DNA of 64,000 bases from contig LVEI03000001.1 in the NCBI GenBank assembly GCA_001595385.3, positions 1,951,501 through 2,015,500 on the forward strand, read 5' to 3'. The DNA is from Deltaproteobacteria bacterium GWC2_55_46. Lineage in GTDB: Bacteria > Desulfobacterota > GWC2-55-46. The notes under the pieces are model-generated. The model did no database searches. It was not told the origin of the DNA and saw only the letters and a list, made by a program, of their open reading frames with translations. The position numbers and the translations under genes were made by a program. Numbering within the stretch: position 1 is the first letter of the stretch; each line of letters begins with the position of its first letter. Below, piece after piece: positions 7,375-16,283 of this stretch.

Positions 7375-10227
7375 ATGAACCCCTTGCTTGAACTTAAGAG
7401 GCTGGGCCAGAGCATATGGTATGACAACCTTAGGAAGACGCTTGTCACCTCCGGGGAACTCAAGCGCATGTCGGAGGAATATGCCGTAACGGGCGTGTCT
7501 TACAACCCGGGCGCCTTCGAGAAGGCCATCATCGGCACGACCGAGTACGACGAGGAGATCTTGAGGCTTATGGCTGTGGGTCTTCCTGACGAGGGCATAC
7601 TGAAGAGGCTTGTTACAAAGGTGGCGAGGCTCGCCGCCGACGTGATGGCCGCTATATACAAAGATACCAGGGGGCTTGACGGCTTTGTATCCGTTGAGGC
7701 AGACCCAGGGCTTTCGACGGACGCTGCCTCGATGATACAGGAAGCCAGGCGCCTTTTTGATGCCGTGGAAAGGCATAACGTAATGGTCAAGGTGCCTGCC
7801 ACAAGGGAGGGCCTGAAGGCGCTTGAGGCCCTGACCTTTGAGGGGCTCTGCGTCAATGTGACCCTCCTTTTCTCGGTCGAACGCTATGAAGAGGCGGCCT
7901 GGGCGTATATAAGAGGGCTTGAGAAGAGGCTCGCCGAAGGCATGCCGATCGACAACATATCGAGTGTGGCGAGCATGTTCGTGAGCAGGGTCGATTCGCT
8001 ATTCGACAGGATCCTGGAGGAGAGGATATCGCGTTCCAGGTCAAATGACGAAAAGGCGAGGCTTAAGGGGCTGCTGGGCAGGGTTGCGGCAGCTAACGCG
8101 AAGGGCGCGTACATGAAGTTCCAGGAGGTATACTCCTCCGAGAGGTTCAGGAGATTGAAAGACGCCGGGGCCAGGCCGCAAAGGCTCCTTTGGGCGAGCA
8201 TCGGCACGAAAAACCCGCGCTATCCTGATACCAAATATATAGAGGAGCTGGTGCAGGGGGGGACCGTCTCCGCCATGCCTATTCATACCCTTCTCGCTTT
8301 CTACGACCACGGGAAGGCCAGGCCCACGCTTACCGAAGACCTTGACGGAGCGCTCAAGGTCTTCTCTGAACTTGAGGCCCTTGGGATAGACTATCAGGCC
8401 GCCACCTTGAGGCTTGAAAAGGAAGGGGTGGCGGCGTATTCCGATTCGTATATGGCGATCCTCCGTGCGATAGCCGAGAAGAGGGAGGCCATTGGGATGA
8501 AGAAGGCCGCTCCGGTGAGATATTCCCTTAACGGGTTCGAGTCGGCTGTGGGAGAGGCGCTCGACGAGGTAGCCAATGAGAACTTTCTACCGCGCCTCTG
8601 GGCCAAGGACCCTACCCTGTGGAAGAGCGCCCCTGACGAGAAGAAGCTCATAAAAGACGCGCTCGGCTGGGTGGCCCTGACCCAGGTGATGGACGACCAT
8701 GTGGGGGAGATAGAGGAGTTTGCCAGCGAGGTCAAGGAGGCTGGCTTCACTGACGTGGTACTGCTCGGCATGGGCGGCAGCAGCCTCGCCCCGCTTGTCT
8801 TCGCCGAGAGCTTTGGGCCCACACCCGGGTACCCGAAGCTCACGGTACTGGACTCTACCGACCCCGAGGCCCTGGGCGCTGTCGACAGGGCCATAGACCT
8901 GGCAAAGACCTTATTTATAGTGTCGAGCAAGTCCGGCTCTACCATAGAGCCGTTGAGCCTTTTCGAATTCTTCCACGCGAAGCTCTTGGCCATAAAGGGA
9001 GAGGCCGCCGGGAGGAACTTCATAGCGATAACAGACCCGGGGACAGCTCTCGAGGGCTTCTCAAGGAAGTTCAGGTTCAGGAAGCTTTTCACCAACCCCA
9101 GGGACATAGGCGGCAGGTTCTCCGCCCTTTCATACTTCGGGCTCGTGCCAGCGGCCTTGATGGGCGTTCAGGTCTCAAGGCTCCTCGATTATGCCTCACG
9201 CGTGCAGATGTCCCTGGACCCATGTGCCGCCGGTGATGAAAACCCTGTCCTCATGCTCGGGGCCGCCCTCGGCACCCTCGGCAGGCTCGGCAGGGACAAG
9301 CTGACCTTCTTCATCTCAAGCGGGATATCGAGCTTCGGCATGTGGATAGAGCAGCTGATAGCCGAGAGCACCGGCAAGGAGGGCAAAGGGCTCGTTCCGG
9401 TAGTGGGCGAGCCCCTGGGCGCGCCGGCTGACTATGGCCATGACAGGGTCTTCATATCTATCACGCTCGGGGATGAGGATGAAAAGCTCGCCAAGGCGAT
9501 GAAGTCCTTTGCAGGGGCAGGCCACCCTGTCATAGACTTGAGGCTCGCGGACGCCTACGAGCTCGGTGGCGAGTTCTTGAGGTGGGAGGCCGCAACCGCC
9601 GTAGCTGGACAGATACTCGGGATAAACCCGTTCGACCAGCCTGACGTGGAGCTTGCGAAAAAGCTGACTATTGCAAGGCTCAGCGGCATCGGAAAGCCTG
9701 GCGCGCTCAAGCCCCCCGGTGTCGGGGCCGAGTCAAACGGCTTCGGGGTCTACTTCGGAAGGCAGACCTTCGAGATGCTGCATCCCGCCGACAACGACGT
9801 GAAAAAGATGCTCAGGGACTTCCTGGGCCTCGTAAGGGAAGGCGACTATATCGGCCTGCTGGCCTATTACAACCCCGTTGACAGGGGGTTCGAAGCCGAG
9901 TTCACCGAGCTTAGGAAGGCGCTGAGGGATTCTACCGGCGCCGCAACACAGTTCGGGTTCGGCCCCAGGTACCTCCATTCAACGGGGCAGCTCCACAAGG
10001 GCGGGCCGAAGAACGGCTTATTTATCATACTCTGCCATGCGCCAAGGGAGGACTTCAAGGTGCCGGGAAGCCCCTTCAGCTTCTCCGACCTCGAGCTTTC
10101 ACAGGCATACGGGGACATGGAGGCGCTCGACTCAAAGGGCTTGAGGGTCGTGCTCGTAGGCTTGAAGGACCCCTCTATCGATTCTCTGAAGGATTTTGAG
10201 CGCCTCATTAAATCCGAAATCTCGTAA
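7375..10227 (+). CDS. tal-pgi: bifunctional transaldolase / glucose-6-phosphate isomerase
   Basis: The 950-residue fusion combines transaldolase (residues about 1-370) with glucose-6-phosphate isomerase (about 390-950). The Tal half shows VSVEADPGLS, the Schiff-base lysine in NVMVKVPAT near residue 140, and LLWASIGTKNPRYPD near residue 280. The Pgi half shows LLGMGGSSLAPLVFAESFG near residue 462 and the phosphate-binding VSSKSGSTIEPL near residue 520. Fused Tal-Pgi proteins are known in several bacteria. The usual transaldolase motif GVTSNPxxF is GVSYNPGAF here, an unusual change. The ATG follows CCAGGAG. The two activities link fructose 6-phosphate to the enzymes encoded downstream. Confidence 0.94.
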   Translation: MNPLLELKRLGQSIWYDNLRKTLVTSGELKRMSEEYAVTGVSYNPGAFEKAIIGTTEYDEEILRLMAVGLPDEGILKRLVTKVARLAADVMAAIYKDTRGLDGFVSVEADPGLSTDAASMIQEARRLFDAVERHNVMVKVPATREGLKALEALTFEGLCVNVTLLFSVERYEEAAWAYIRGLEKRLAEGMPIDNISSVASMFVSRVDSLFDRILEERISRSRSNDEKARLKGLLGRVAAANAKGAYMKFQEVYSSERFRRLKDAGARPQRLLWASIGTKNPRYPDTKYIEELVQGGTVSAMPIHTLLAFYDHGKARPTLTEDLDGALKVFSELEALGIDYQAATLRLEKEGVAAYSDSYMAILRAIAEKREAIGMKKAAPVRYSLNGFESAVGEALDEVANENFLPRLWAKDPTLWKSAPDEKKLIKDALGWVALTQVMDDHVGEIEEFASEVKEAGFTDVVLLGMGGSSLAPLVFAESFGPTPGYPKLTVLDSTDPEALGAVDRAIDLAKTLFIVSSKSGSTIEPLSLFEFFHAKLLAIKGEAAGRNFIAITDPGTALEGFSRKFRFRKLFTNPRDIGGRFSALSYFGLVPAALMGVQVSRLLDYASRVQMSLDPCAAGDENPVLMLGAALGTLGRLGRDKLTFFISSGISSFGMWIEQLIAESTGKEGKGLVPVVGEPLGAPADYGHDRVFISITLGDEDEKLAKAMKSFAGAGHPVIDLRLADAYELGGEFLRWEAATAVAGQILGINPFDQPDVELAKKLTIARLSGIGKPGALKPPGVGAESNGFGVYFGRQTFEMLHPADNDVKKMLRDFLGLVREGDYIGLLAYYNPVDRGFEAEFTELRKALRDSTGAATQFGFGPRYLHSTGQLHKGGPKNGLFIILCHAPREDFKVPGSPFSFSDLELSQAYGDMEALDSKGLRVVLVGLKDPSIDSLKDFERLIKSEIS

Positions 10228-10241
10228 CGGCCGGAGGGAAG

Positions 10242-11156
10242 ATGGATATAGGGATAATAGGCCTGGGGCGCATGGGCCTCAACATGGCCAGGCGGCTTGT
10301 TCGCGGCGGGCACAGGGTGGCTGGATACAACAGGACCGCCCAGGCCACCAAAGACGCTGAGGCCGAAGGCATAGAGGGGGCGTATTCGCTTGCCGGGCTT
10401 GTTGAAAAACTTGAGGCCCCGCGAGTCATCTGGCTCATGCTGCCAGCCGGGAGCGCGGTAGACCTGACGATAGAAGCCTTAAAGCCCCTTCTCTCAAAGG
10501 ACGATATACTGGTGGACGGGGGCAACAGCTACTATAAAGACGATTTGAGGCGTTTTGACGACCTTAAGAAGCTCGGCATAAGCTATGTCGACGCGGGGGT
10601 AAGCGGCGGCATCTGGGGGCTTGAGAACGGCTATTGCACGATGGTCGGGGGCGAAAGGGGCTCGTTTGAACGGATCGAGCCGCTCATCAAAACACTCGCG
10701 CCGCCCGAAGGCTATCTCTACTGCGGCCCCGCCGGAGCTGGGCATTTCACCAAGATGGTCCATAACGGGATAGAGTACGGGATGATGGAGGCGTATGCCG
10801 AGGGCTTCGAGCTCATAAAAGCCTCCCCGTACGGGGAAGGGATAAAAAATTCCGAGCTTGCCCGCCTCTGGAACCGGGGGAGCGTCATAAGGTCATGGCT
10901 CCTTGAGCTCCTTGAGGGGCCGTTCAGCAGGGATGAGGGGCTTTCCTCGGTCATAGGCTACGTTGAGGACTCAGGAGAAGGCAGGTGGATGGTCAGGGAA
11001 GCGGTAGATATGGGGGTAGCGATGCCGGTCATAACCGAGGCGCTCATGAGGAGGTTCCGTTCACGGCAGGAGGAGCCTTTCGCCGAAAAGGTGCTCGCGG
11101 CCTTGAGGCAGGAGTTCGGGGGGCACAGCGTCCGGCGCTCAGGCGTAAAGAGTTGA
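10242..11156 (+). CDS. gnd: 6-phosphogluconate dehydrogenase, decarboxylating (short form)
   Basis: This enzyme oxidatively decarboxylates 6-phosphogluconate to ribulose 5-phosphate. At 304 residues it belongs to the short GndA/YqeC-like form rather than the 470-residue enzyme. It has the Rossmann start IGIIGLGRMGLNMARRL, LVDGGNSYYKDD near residue 90, VDAGVSGGIWGLENG near residue 112 and the catalytic GAGHFTKMVHNGIEYGMM near residue 167. The short form is often NAD-dependent, but cofactor choice is inference. It lies 14 bp after the Tal-Pgi fusion with an AGGGAAG-type ribosome site. Confidence 0.94.
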   Translation: MDIGIIGLGRMGLNMARRLVRGGHRVAGYNRTAQATKDAEAEGIEGAYSLAGLVEKLEAPRVIWLMLPAGSAVDLTIEALKPLLSKDDILVDGGNSYYKDDLRRFDDLKKLGISYVDAGVSGGIWGLENGYCTMVGGERGSFERIEPLIKTLAPPEGYLYCGPAGAGHFTKMVHNGIEYGMMEAYAEGFELIKASPYGEGIKNSELARLWNRGSVIRSWLLELLEGPFSRDEGLSSVIGYVEDSGEGRWMVREAVDMGVAMPVITEALMRRFRSRQEEPFAEKVLAALRQEFGGHSVRRSGVKS

Positions 11157-11196
11157 CGCGTTTCGTTATTAAGATATGTCGCAGCACGATTTTTTT

Positions 11197-11230
11197 AAAG
11201 CAAAGCCCCTCCATTGAGGGGCTTTGCTTT
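11197..11230. terminator. bidirectional-looking terminator after gnd
   Basis: AAAGCAAAGCCCCTC (11197-11211) pairs with GAGGGGCTTTGCTTT around a short loop, with T-runs on both sides. It separates gnd from zwf. Confidence 0.75.
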
Positions 11231-11268
11231 ACGTCCAGCGACAATATCATTCCGAAGGGATACGCAAG

Positions 11269-12819
11269 ATGCGGGAGAATACGGACCATACGATACGCAT
11301 AGGCAAGGTCGCAGAGACCGGCCAGCCATGCGAAGAGATCTCGCCTGACCCATGCGCCCTGGTCATATTCGGGGCCTCCGGCGACCTCACAAGGAAGAAG
11401 CTCATGCCGGCCCTCTTCTTCCTCTTCAAGAACAAGCTGCTTTCGAAGAACTTCTTCATCCTGGGGCTGGCACGGACCGTGATGGACGATCTCTCATTCA
11501 GGGCCGATATGGAGAAGGCGGTAAAGAAGGCCGGCAACTACGACCCCGCGGTCTGGTCCGAGTTCGCTGAAAGGCTCTTTTACATCACGACCGGGTATGA
11601 GAAAGAAGGCTTCGCTGCCGCGAAAAAGCTGGTCGAGGAGAAGGGGAAAGAGTACGCCACCCGCGGCAACAGGATATTCTATCTCGCGACACCCCCTTCG
11701 GCCTATGAAGATATCCTGGAGGCCGCGGCCTCTTCCGGCCTTGCCTCGGATAGCGAAGGCTGGACCAGGGTCGTCATAGAGAAGCCCTACGGCAGGGACC
11801 TTGAGAGCGCGCGCAAGCTCGAAGCGGCGGTGAGCCGCCGTTTCAGGGAGGAGCAGGTCTTCAGGATAGACCATTACCTCGGCAAGGACACGGTGCAGAA
11901 CATAATGATGTTCAGGTTCGCCAACTCCATATTCGAGCCGATATGGAGCAGGCACTTCATCGACCACGTCCAGATAACCGTCTCTGAGACTATCGGCATA
12001 GAGAAGAGGGCGGCCTTCTACGAGGAGGCAGGGGTGCTCCGCGACATCTTCCAGAACCACATGCTGCAGGTGCTCTCTTTCATAGCCATGGAGCCGCCTT
12101 CTGTATACGAATCCGAACTTGTGAGGAACGAGAGGGTAAAGGTCTTGAGGGCGCTCAGGCCGCTTGAAGACTTGAAGGAGGACCTTGTCCTGGGCCAGTA
12201 TGTCGAAGGCGAGTTTGACGGCAGGCACGCCAGGGGCTATACAGAAGAGGAAGGGGTGGCAAGGGATTCCGCGGTGCCGACATTCGCCGCCATGAGGGCA
12301 TATATCGACAACTGGAGGTGGCAGGGCGTGCCATTCTACCTCCGGTCCGGGAAAAGGCTCAAGAGCCGCTTTACCCAGATAACCATACAGTTCAAGAAGG
12401 TGCCGCACCTCATGTTCGGGAACGTCCTCTCCGAGGAGATCGGCCCTAACGCCCTCATAATGAGGATTCAGCCAGACGAGAGGATACAGCTCAGCTTCAA
12501 CGCCAAGAACCCCGGCTCAAGGGTCTGCCTCCGTGACGTCGTCATGGACTTCCCGTACCTGGCGGGCTACGAGGGGCTTGTGCTCGACGCCTATGAAAGG
12601 GTGCTGATGGACTGTATGACGGGGGACAAGATGCTCTTCGTGCGTAGCGACGGCATGGAACTGAGCTGGAAATGGCTCGCCCCGGCGCTTGAGTACTCCG
12701 AGCGCGCCGACCCCGGCAGGCCAGACCTTTATCTCTACAGGGCGGGCAGCCACGGCCCCATAGAGGCCGAGAGGTTCATGGCTCAAGACGGCAGGTCATG
12801 GGTCAACTATGACAAATGA
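11269..12819 (+). CDS. zwf: glucose-6-phosphate 1-dehydrogenase
   Basis: Zwf oxidises glucose 6-phosphate to 6-phosphogluconolactone, the entry to the oxidative pentose phosphate pathway. Starting at ATG 11269 gives 516 residues; GAAGGGA upstream supports this start over a TTG inside the preceding terminator. The nucleotide-binding VIFGASGDLTRKKLMPAL lies near residue 33 and the active-site FRIDHYLGKDTVQNIMMFRF near residue 200. The C-terminal ALEYSE/LYLYRAGSHGP region is typical. The stop overlaps the glucokinase start by 11 bp, so zwf, glk and pgl form one operon. Confidence 0.96.
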   Translation: MRENTDHTIRIGKVAETGQPCEEISPDPCALVIFGASGDLTRKKLMPALFFLFKNKLLSKNFFILGLARTVMDDLSFRADMEKAVKKAGNYDPAVWSEFAERLFYITTGYEKEGFAAAKKLVEEKGKEYATRGNRIFYLATPPSAYEDILEAAASSGLASDSEGWTRVVIEKPYGRDLESARKLEAAVSRRFREEQVFRIDHYLGKDTVQNIMMFRFANSIFEPIWSRHFIDHVQITVSETIGIEKRAAFYEEAGVLRDIFQNHMLQVLSFIAMEPPSVYESELVRNERVKVLRALRPLEDLKEDLVLGQYVEGEFDGRHARGYTEEEGVARDSAVPTFAAMRAYIDNWRWQGVPFYLRSGKRLKSRFTQITIQFKKVPHLMFGNVLSEEIGPNALIMRIQPDERIQLSFNAKNPGSRVCLRDVVMDFPYLAGYEGLVLDAYERVLMDCMTGDKMLFVRSDGMELSWKWLAPALEYSERADPGRPDLYLYRAGSHGPIEAERFMAQDGRSWVNYDK

Positions 12820-13846
12820 GAAGTTGATACTGGCCGGGGATATCGGCGGCACAAAGACCTATCTGGCCCTCTTTACCATCAGGGAACATGTGCTCGAGCT
12901 TGCGCGCGAAGCCTCCTTCTCGAATGCGCGCTACAACGGGCCGGAGGCTATCTTCCGGGAATTCTTCTCCGGCAATGGGGTTTGTATGGTCGAGGCGGCG
13001 GCCCTGGGTGTAGCGTGCCCTGTCGTCGGGAACCGCTGCGCCCTTACCAACCTCGACTGGGTGGTTGACGGCGAGGGGCTTAAAAAGGCCTTTGGGATCA
13101 AAAGGCTCGTCCTTGTAAACGACCTGGCCGCTATCGGCTGGGGCGTTGGCCTCCTTGGAGATAGTGATATCCATATCCTTCAGGAAGGGAGCCCGCTGCC
13201 TGGGAACGCCGCGCTCTTAGCCGCGGGCACCGGCCTTGGCGAGGCCATGCTATTCTGGGACGGGGGCGCGCATACGCCTTCGGCCTCTGAGGGCGGGCAT
13301 ACGGACTTCGCCCCGAGGAACGCCGCCGAAGTAGAGCTTCTGAATTTTCTTATCGCGAAGTACGGCCACGTGAGCTATGAGAGGATAGTCTCAGGCCCGG
13401 GGCTTGAAAACATCTACGAGTTCGTTAAGGCAAGCGGCGGAAGGCCTGAGCCCGAGTACCTTGGAAAGAGGTTTGCCTCCGAAGGTGTTGCCCCGGCGGT
13501 ATCTGACGAGGCGATAAACGGAACGGATGAGAACTGCAGGACGGCCATCGATATATTCGTTACAATATACGGCGCCGAGGCCGGGAACCTCGCGTTAAAG
13601 ACGCTTTCGACCGCAGGGGTATATGTCGGGGGCGGGATAGCGCCCAAGATACTGAAGGCGATGGAGGCGGGGGAATTCCTCTTCGCCTTCAGGGACAAGG
13701 GCAGGTACAGGGAGCTTATGTCAAAGATCCCTGTCAAGGTCATCCTGAACGACAGGGCCGGGCTCATTGGCGCGGCCAACCTTGCCGCTACCCTTGTCGA
13801 CGGCCAAAGGGCAAGGAGAATAATAATGACCGGCGGCCTGGGATAA
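12809..13846 (+). CDS. glk: glucokinase (bacterial Glk family)
   Basis: Glk phosphorylates glucose with ATP, supplying Zwf with substrate. The 345-residue protein has LAGDIGGTKTYLALF near residue 8, LVNDLAAIGWGVGLL near residue 100, the ATP-site LAAGTGLGEAML near residue 138 and SEGGHTDFAPRNAAEVELL near residue 160, all diagnostic of the Glk rather than the ROK family. GGGIAPKIL near residue 277 is also conserved. It overlaps the end of zwf. Free glucose use is implied, although no sugar transporter is visible in the window. Confidence 0.93.
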   Translation: MTNEKLILAGDIGGTKTYLALFTIREHVLELAREASFSNARYNGPEAIFREFFSGNGVCMVEAAALGVACPVVGNRCALTNLDWVVDGEGLKKAFGIKRLVLVNDLAAIGWGVGLLGDSDIHILQEGSPLPGNAALLAAGTGLGEAMLFWDGGAHTPSASEGGHTDFAPRNAAEVELLNFLIAKYGHVSYERIVSGPGLENIYEFVKASGGRPEPEYLGKRFASEGVAPAVSDEAINGTDENCRTAIDIFVTIYGAEAGNLALKTLSTAGVYVGGGIAPKILKAMEAGEFLFAFRDKGRYRELMSKIPVKVILNDRAGLIGAANLAATLVDGQRARRIIMTGGLG

Positions 13847-13854
13847 AGCGGATT

Positions 13855-14583
13855 ATGAGACGGGGCCTTCTGATATATGATGGCAGAGATGAGCTTGCCA
13901 TGGGCGCGGCAGCTTTTTTTATCGACTCCTGCCGGAACGCGATAAGTGAAAAAGGTCTTTTTACCGTCGTCCTTTCAGGCGGAAATACGCCGATAGGGCT
14001 CTACAAGCTCCTTGCTTCCGGGGATTTCGGTGGCACAGTCGATTGGAGGGCGGTGCACCTTTTCTGGGGTGATGAAAGGTCTGTCCCCCCTGAAAGCGCG
14101 GAGAGTAACTTCAATACCGTCCGTCGGAGCCTCATCTCCAAAATAGATATCCCGCCCGGCAATATCCATCGCATAAAAGGCGAGCTTCCCCCGGAAGAGG
14201 CGGCCTCTGCCTATGAAAAGAGCATACGGGACTTCTTCGGCCTCTCGTCAGGCGAACTGCCCAGGTTTGATCTGGTGCTCCTCGGCATGGGCGCCGATGG
14301 GCATACCCTTTCGATATTCCCGGGGACAGAGGCCGCCTGTAATCAGGAAAAGCTCGCGGCGGCGAATTATGTCGACAAGCTCAAGGCCTGGAGGATAACC
14401 CTCACGCTAAGGGCCATAACAGACGCGGTGATGACCCTTTTCCTGGTCTCTGGAAGGGAGAAGGCAGAGGCCCTTAAAGAGGTCCTTGTTGACGGGGAAG
14501 GGAAGTATCCGGCATCCGCCGTAACGGGGCGAAAGCTCCTGTGGCTTGTCGATAAAGAGGCGGCCTTGTTGATGGGGGAGTGA
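13855..14583 (+). CDS. pgl: 6-phosphogluconolactonase (DevB/SOL type)
   Basis: Pgl hydrolyses 6-phosphogluconolactone to 6-phosphogluconate. The 242-residue protein has VVLSGGNTPIGLYKLLAS near residue 38, HLFWGDERSVPPESAESNF near residue 66 and the signature LLGMGADGHTLSIFPG near residue 142, all typical of the NagB-like Pgl fold. It lies 8 bp after glk and closes the block. With zwf and gnd in the same window, the oxidative pentose phosphate branch is complete; epimerase and ribose-5-phosphate isomerase genes are not here. Confidence 0.94.
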   Translation: MRRGLLIYDGRDELAMGAAAFFIDSCRNAISEKGLFTVVLSGGNTPIGLYKLLASGDFGGTVDWRAVHLFWGDERSVPPESAESNFNTVRRSLISKIDIPPGNIHRIKGELPPEEAASAYEKSIRDFFGLSSGELPRFDLVLLGMGADGHTLSIFPGTEAACNQEKLAAANYVDKLKAWRITLTLRAITDAVMTLFLVSGREKAEALKEVLVDGEGKYPASAVTGRKLLWLVDKEAALLMGE

Positions 14584-14591
14584 AGAAAAAA

Positions 14592-14617
14592 AGGGGCGAA
14601 GTATTTACTTCGCCCCT
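14592..14617. terminator. shared terminator between pgl and a convergent cytochrome gene
   Basis: AGGGGCGAAGT (14592-14602) pairs perfectly with ACTTCGCCCCT (14607-14617). A-runs and T-runs flank it, so it can stop transcription from both sides. It includes the stop codon of the minus-strand cytochrome. Confidence 0.75.
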
Positions 14618-14940
14618 ACTTTTGTGTGGCACTTGATGCAGTCGTAAAGCGGAAAGGCCCTCTGGCTGTTATGGCAGTTCGGAGAGCCGCAGAACTTGCC
14701 GTCCATGTTCATCTTCATCGACATGTTATTGGCCCCGCGCTTGTCCTTGAATATCTTCGGGTGGCACTCAGAGCATTTGTAGAGCTTATCGTGCAGCGCA
14801 TGCGGGTATACTACGGGTCCCACACCTGCCTTCCTCATGCTTTTCACTTTCGAGTCAAGCCTGATATCCCCGATCGGAGCCGCCCCGGCGGCAGCCGGGA
14901 CGGTAAGCATCAGCATGAGAGCTATCAGGCCGTTGCGCAT
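14605..14940 (-). CDS. c7-type triheme cytochrome, 111 residues
   Basis: A small exported cytochrome with a signal peptide (MRNGLIALMLMLTVPAAAGAA) and three haem sites: CSECH, CGSPNCH and CIKCH. The middle site is CX4CH rather than CX2CH. Additional His residues (PHALH) can act as distal ligands. The layout resembles small periplasmic triheme c7 domains that pass electrons between the inner membrane and outer partners. It is the last of three related minus-strand genes and lies 3 bp after its neighbour. The redox partner cannot be read from sequence. Confidence 0.85.
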   Translation of the reverse strand: MRNGLIALMLMLTVPAAAGAAPIGDIRLDSKVKSMRKAGVGPVVYPHALHDKLYKCSECHPKIFKDKRGANNMSMKMNMDGKFCGSPNCHNSQRAFPLYDCIKCHTKVGAK

Positions 14941-14943
14941 AGG

Positions 14944-15612
14944 CTATTTCGAGGCAGCCTTCTTGGGGGTTGAATGGCACCTGTTGCAGTCGGTAAGCGG
15001 GAAGGCGACCTTGCCGTGGCACCTTCCGCACCACTCGCCCTGCACGATGCCGACCATGGTCATCTCGTTAGAGCCTTTGGCCGGCACGAATATCTGCGGA
15101 TGGCATACGTCGCACTTGAGCCAGTAAGTGTGCATCTCGTGCGGATATATTACGTCGTTGACGAAGTCTCCCTTGGCAGTTATGACGACGTCCATCTTAA
15201 GAGGCGGGATCTCTTCTTCCTCCGGGTCGAGCGAGGCCTTGGGGCTTATTATGTTCTCCCTTACGAGCCTGGCCCAGTCTACGAGGCCGTACCTGTCCTT
15301 GGGGAGGCCTGAGGCTGAGATGGCCTGCGGGTGCCAACCCATACCCGCCTTGTAAGCCACGCTGGCGGGCTTGCCCGGGTCTCCCGTGCCGGCCGGTCTT
15401 CCTGCGCTGTCGAGATATATAACGCTTGATGGGTCTTTAGGGTCGATCCCGCTGGTAGAGCTCTCCTTTTTCGACGGGGTAGCCTGTGCCTGGTTAGCGC
15501 CCTGCTGCTTCTTCTGCGCCGCGACGGCCGGGCCGCCAACGGTGTAACCGACAGCCACAACAAGCGAGCACAGGAGAGCAGCCTTCAATTTCCTGAATGA
15601 AGATGCTTTCAT
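14944..15612 (-). CDS. c7-type triheme cytochrome with N-terminal extension
   Basis: About 222 residues starting at the ATG at 15610-15612, which is preceded on the minus strand by GGAGAATAG; an in-frame start further upstream lacks such a site. An N-terminal signal segment (ALLCSLVVAVGYTVGG) is followed by a Lys/Gln/Ser-rich low-complexity stretch, a central region without haem motifs (residues about 60-145) and a C-terminal triheme domain with CDVCH, CGRCH and CNRCH. The C-terminal domain is clearly related to the neighbours at 14605 and 15626. The middle region probably mediates partner contacts, but this is inference. Confidence 0.85.
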   Translation of the reverse strand: MKASSFRKLKAALLCSLVVAVGYTVGGPAVAAQKKQQGANQAQATPSKKESSTSGIDPKDPSSVIYLDSAGRPAGTGDPGKPASVAYKAGMGWHPQAISASGLPKDRYGLVDWARLVRENIISPKASLDPEEEEIPPLKMDVVITAKGDFVNDVIYPHEMHTYWLKCDVCHPQIFVPAKGSNEMTMVGIVQGEWCGRCHGKVAFPLTDCNRCHSTPKKAASK

Positions 15613-15625
15613 CTCTATTCTCCTT

Positions 15626-16000
15626 TTAGTCGGTAATCTTTTTGGCTGGGGCGGCATCACCCTTGTAAGAGTGGCACCTGTCGCAGTAAAGCGGTTCCCA
15701 CGCTACGAGCCCGTTGTGGCATTTACCGCAGAAGTCACCGTTCATTATGGACGCCATGTTGATGTCGTTGGCGCCCTTCTTGAGGATGAATATGTCCTCA
15801 TGGCAGACCTTGCATTTGAACCTGATCCTGTGAAACCAGTGGGGGAAGACGACCGGGTCCACGCCTGCTTTTTGCATGCTCTCTGACTTGCTGTTCAGGA
15901 CGATGTCCCCGTATTCCGCGTGGCCGGTCCTGGCGGCTACCAGCCCCGCGGCGATACCAATACAAGCCAGGAGGAGAATCCAGAAGCCAGTTCTCTTCAT
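15626..16000 (-). CDS. c7-type triheme cytochrome, 124 residues
   Basis: First gene of the three-cytochrome operon. A signal peptide (WILLLACIGIAAGLVAA) precedes a domain with CKVCH, CGKCH and CDRCH and a PHWFH motif supplying distal His ligands. The ATG at 15998-16000 has a strong AAAGGAGG site upstream. It shares the layout DIVLNSKSESMQKAGVDPVVFPH with the 14605 gene, so the genes arose by duplication. It likely works in periplasmic electron transfer of an anaerobic respiratory chain. Confidence 0.88.
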   Translation of the reverse strand: MKRTGFWILLLACIGIAAGLVAARTGHAEYGDIVLNSKSESMQKAGVDPVVFPHWFHRIRFKCKVCHEDIFILKKGANDINMASIMNGDFCGKCHNGLVAWEPLYCDRCHSYKGDAAPAKKITD

Positions 16001-16060
16001 CGATTTGCCTCCTTTATGTGGTGTTGCCTGTGATTCGATTTGTCGTAAAACGGATGTTGC

Positions 16061-16091
16061 ATTATAGCCTTGGGTACATACGTACTGTCAA
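16061..16091 (-). promoter_or_regulatory. promoter for the triheme cytochrome operon
   Basis: On the minus strand, TTGACA (16091-16086) and TATAAT (16066-16061) are both perfect consensus but separated by 19 bp. The spacer holds the dyad GTACGTATGTAC. A long spacer with a dyad is the arrangement used by MerR-family activators; no such regulator is nearby. Confidence 0.55.
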
Positions 16092-16283
16092 GACAAAAAT
16101 TGTCTTTCCTGCGTCCACGCGCTTTGAAAAAAACAGCTCTTTATGATATAAAAACAGGTCGATTCCGTACGTCGGGGCGGCATGCGATATTCCCCTTGTC
16201 TTCTGGCTTGATGCAATTTTAATATATCTGCTGTATAATTGTCCGAAAAAGTTTTTTTACAACAGCATACGGAGGTACTTGAT

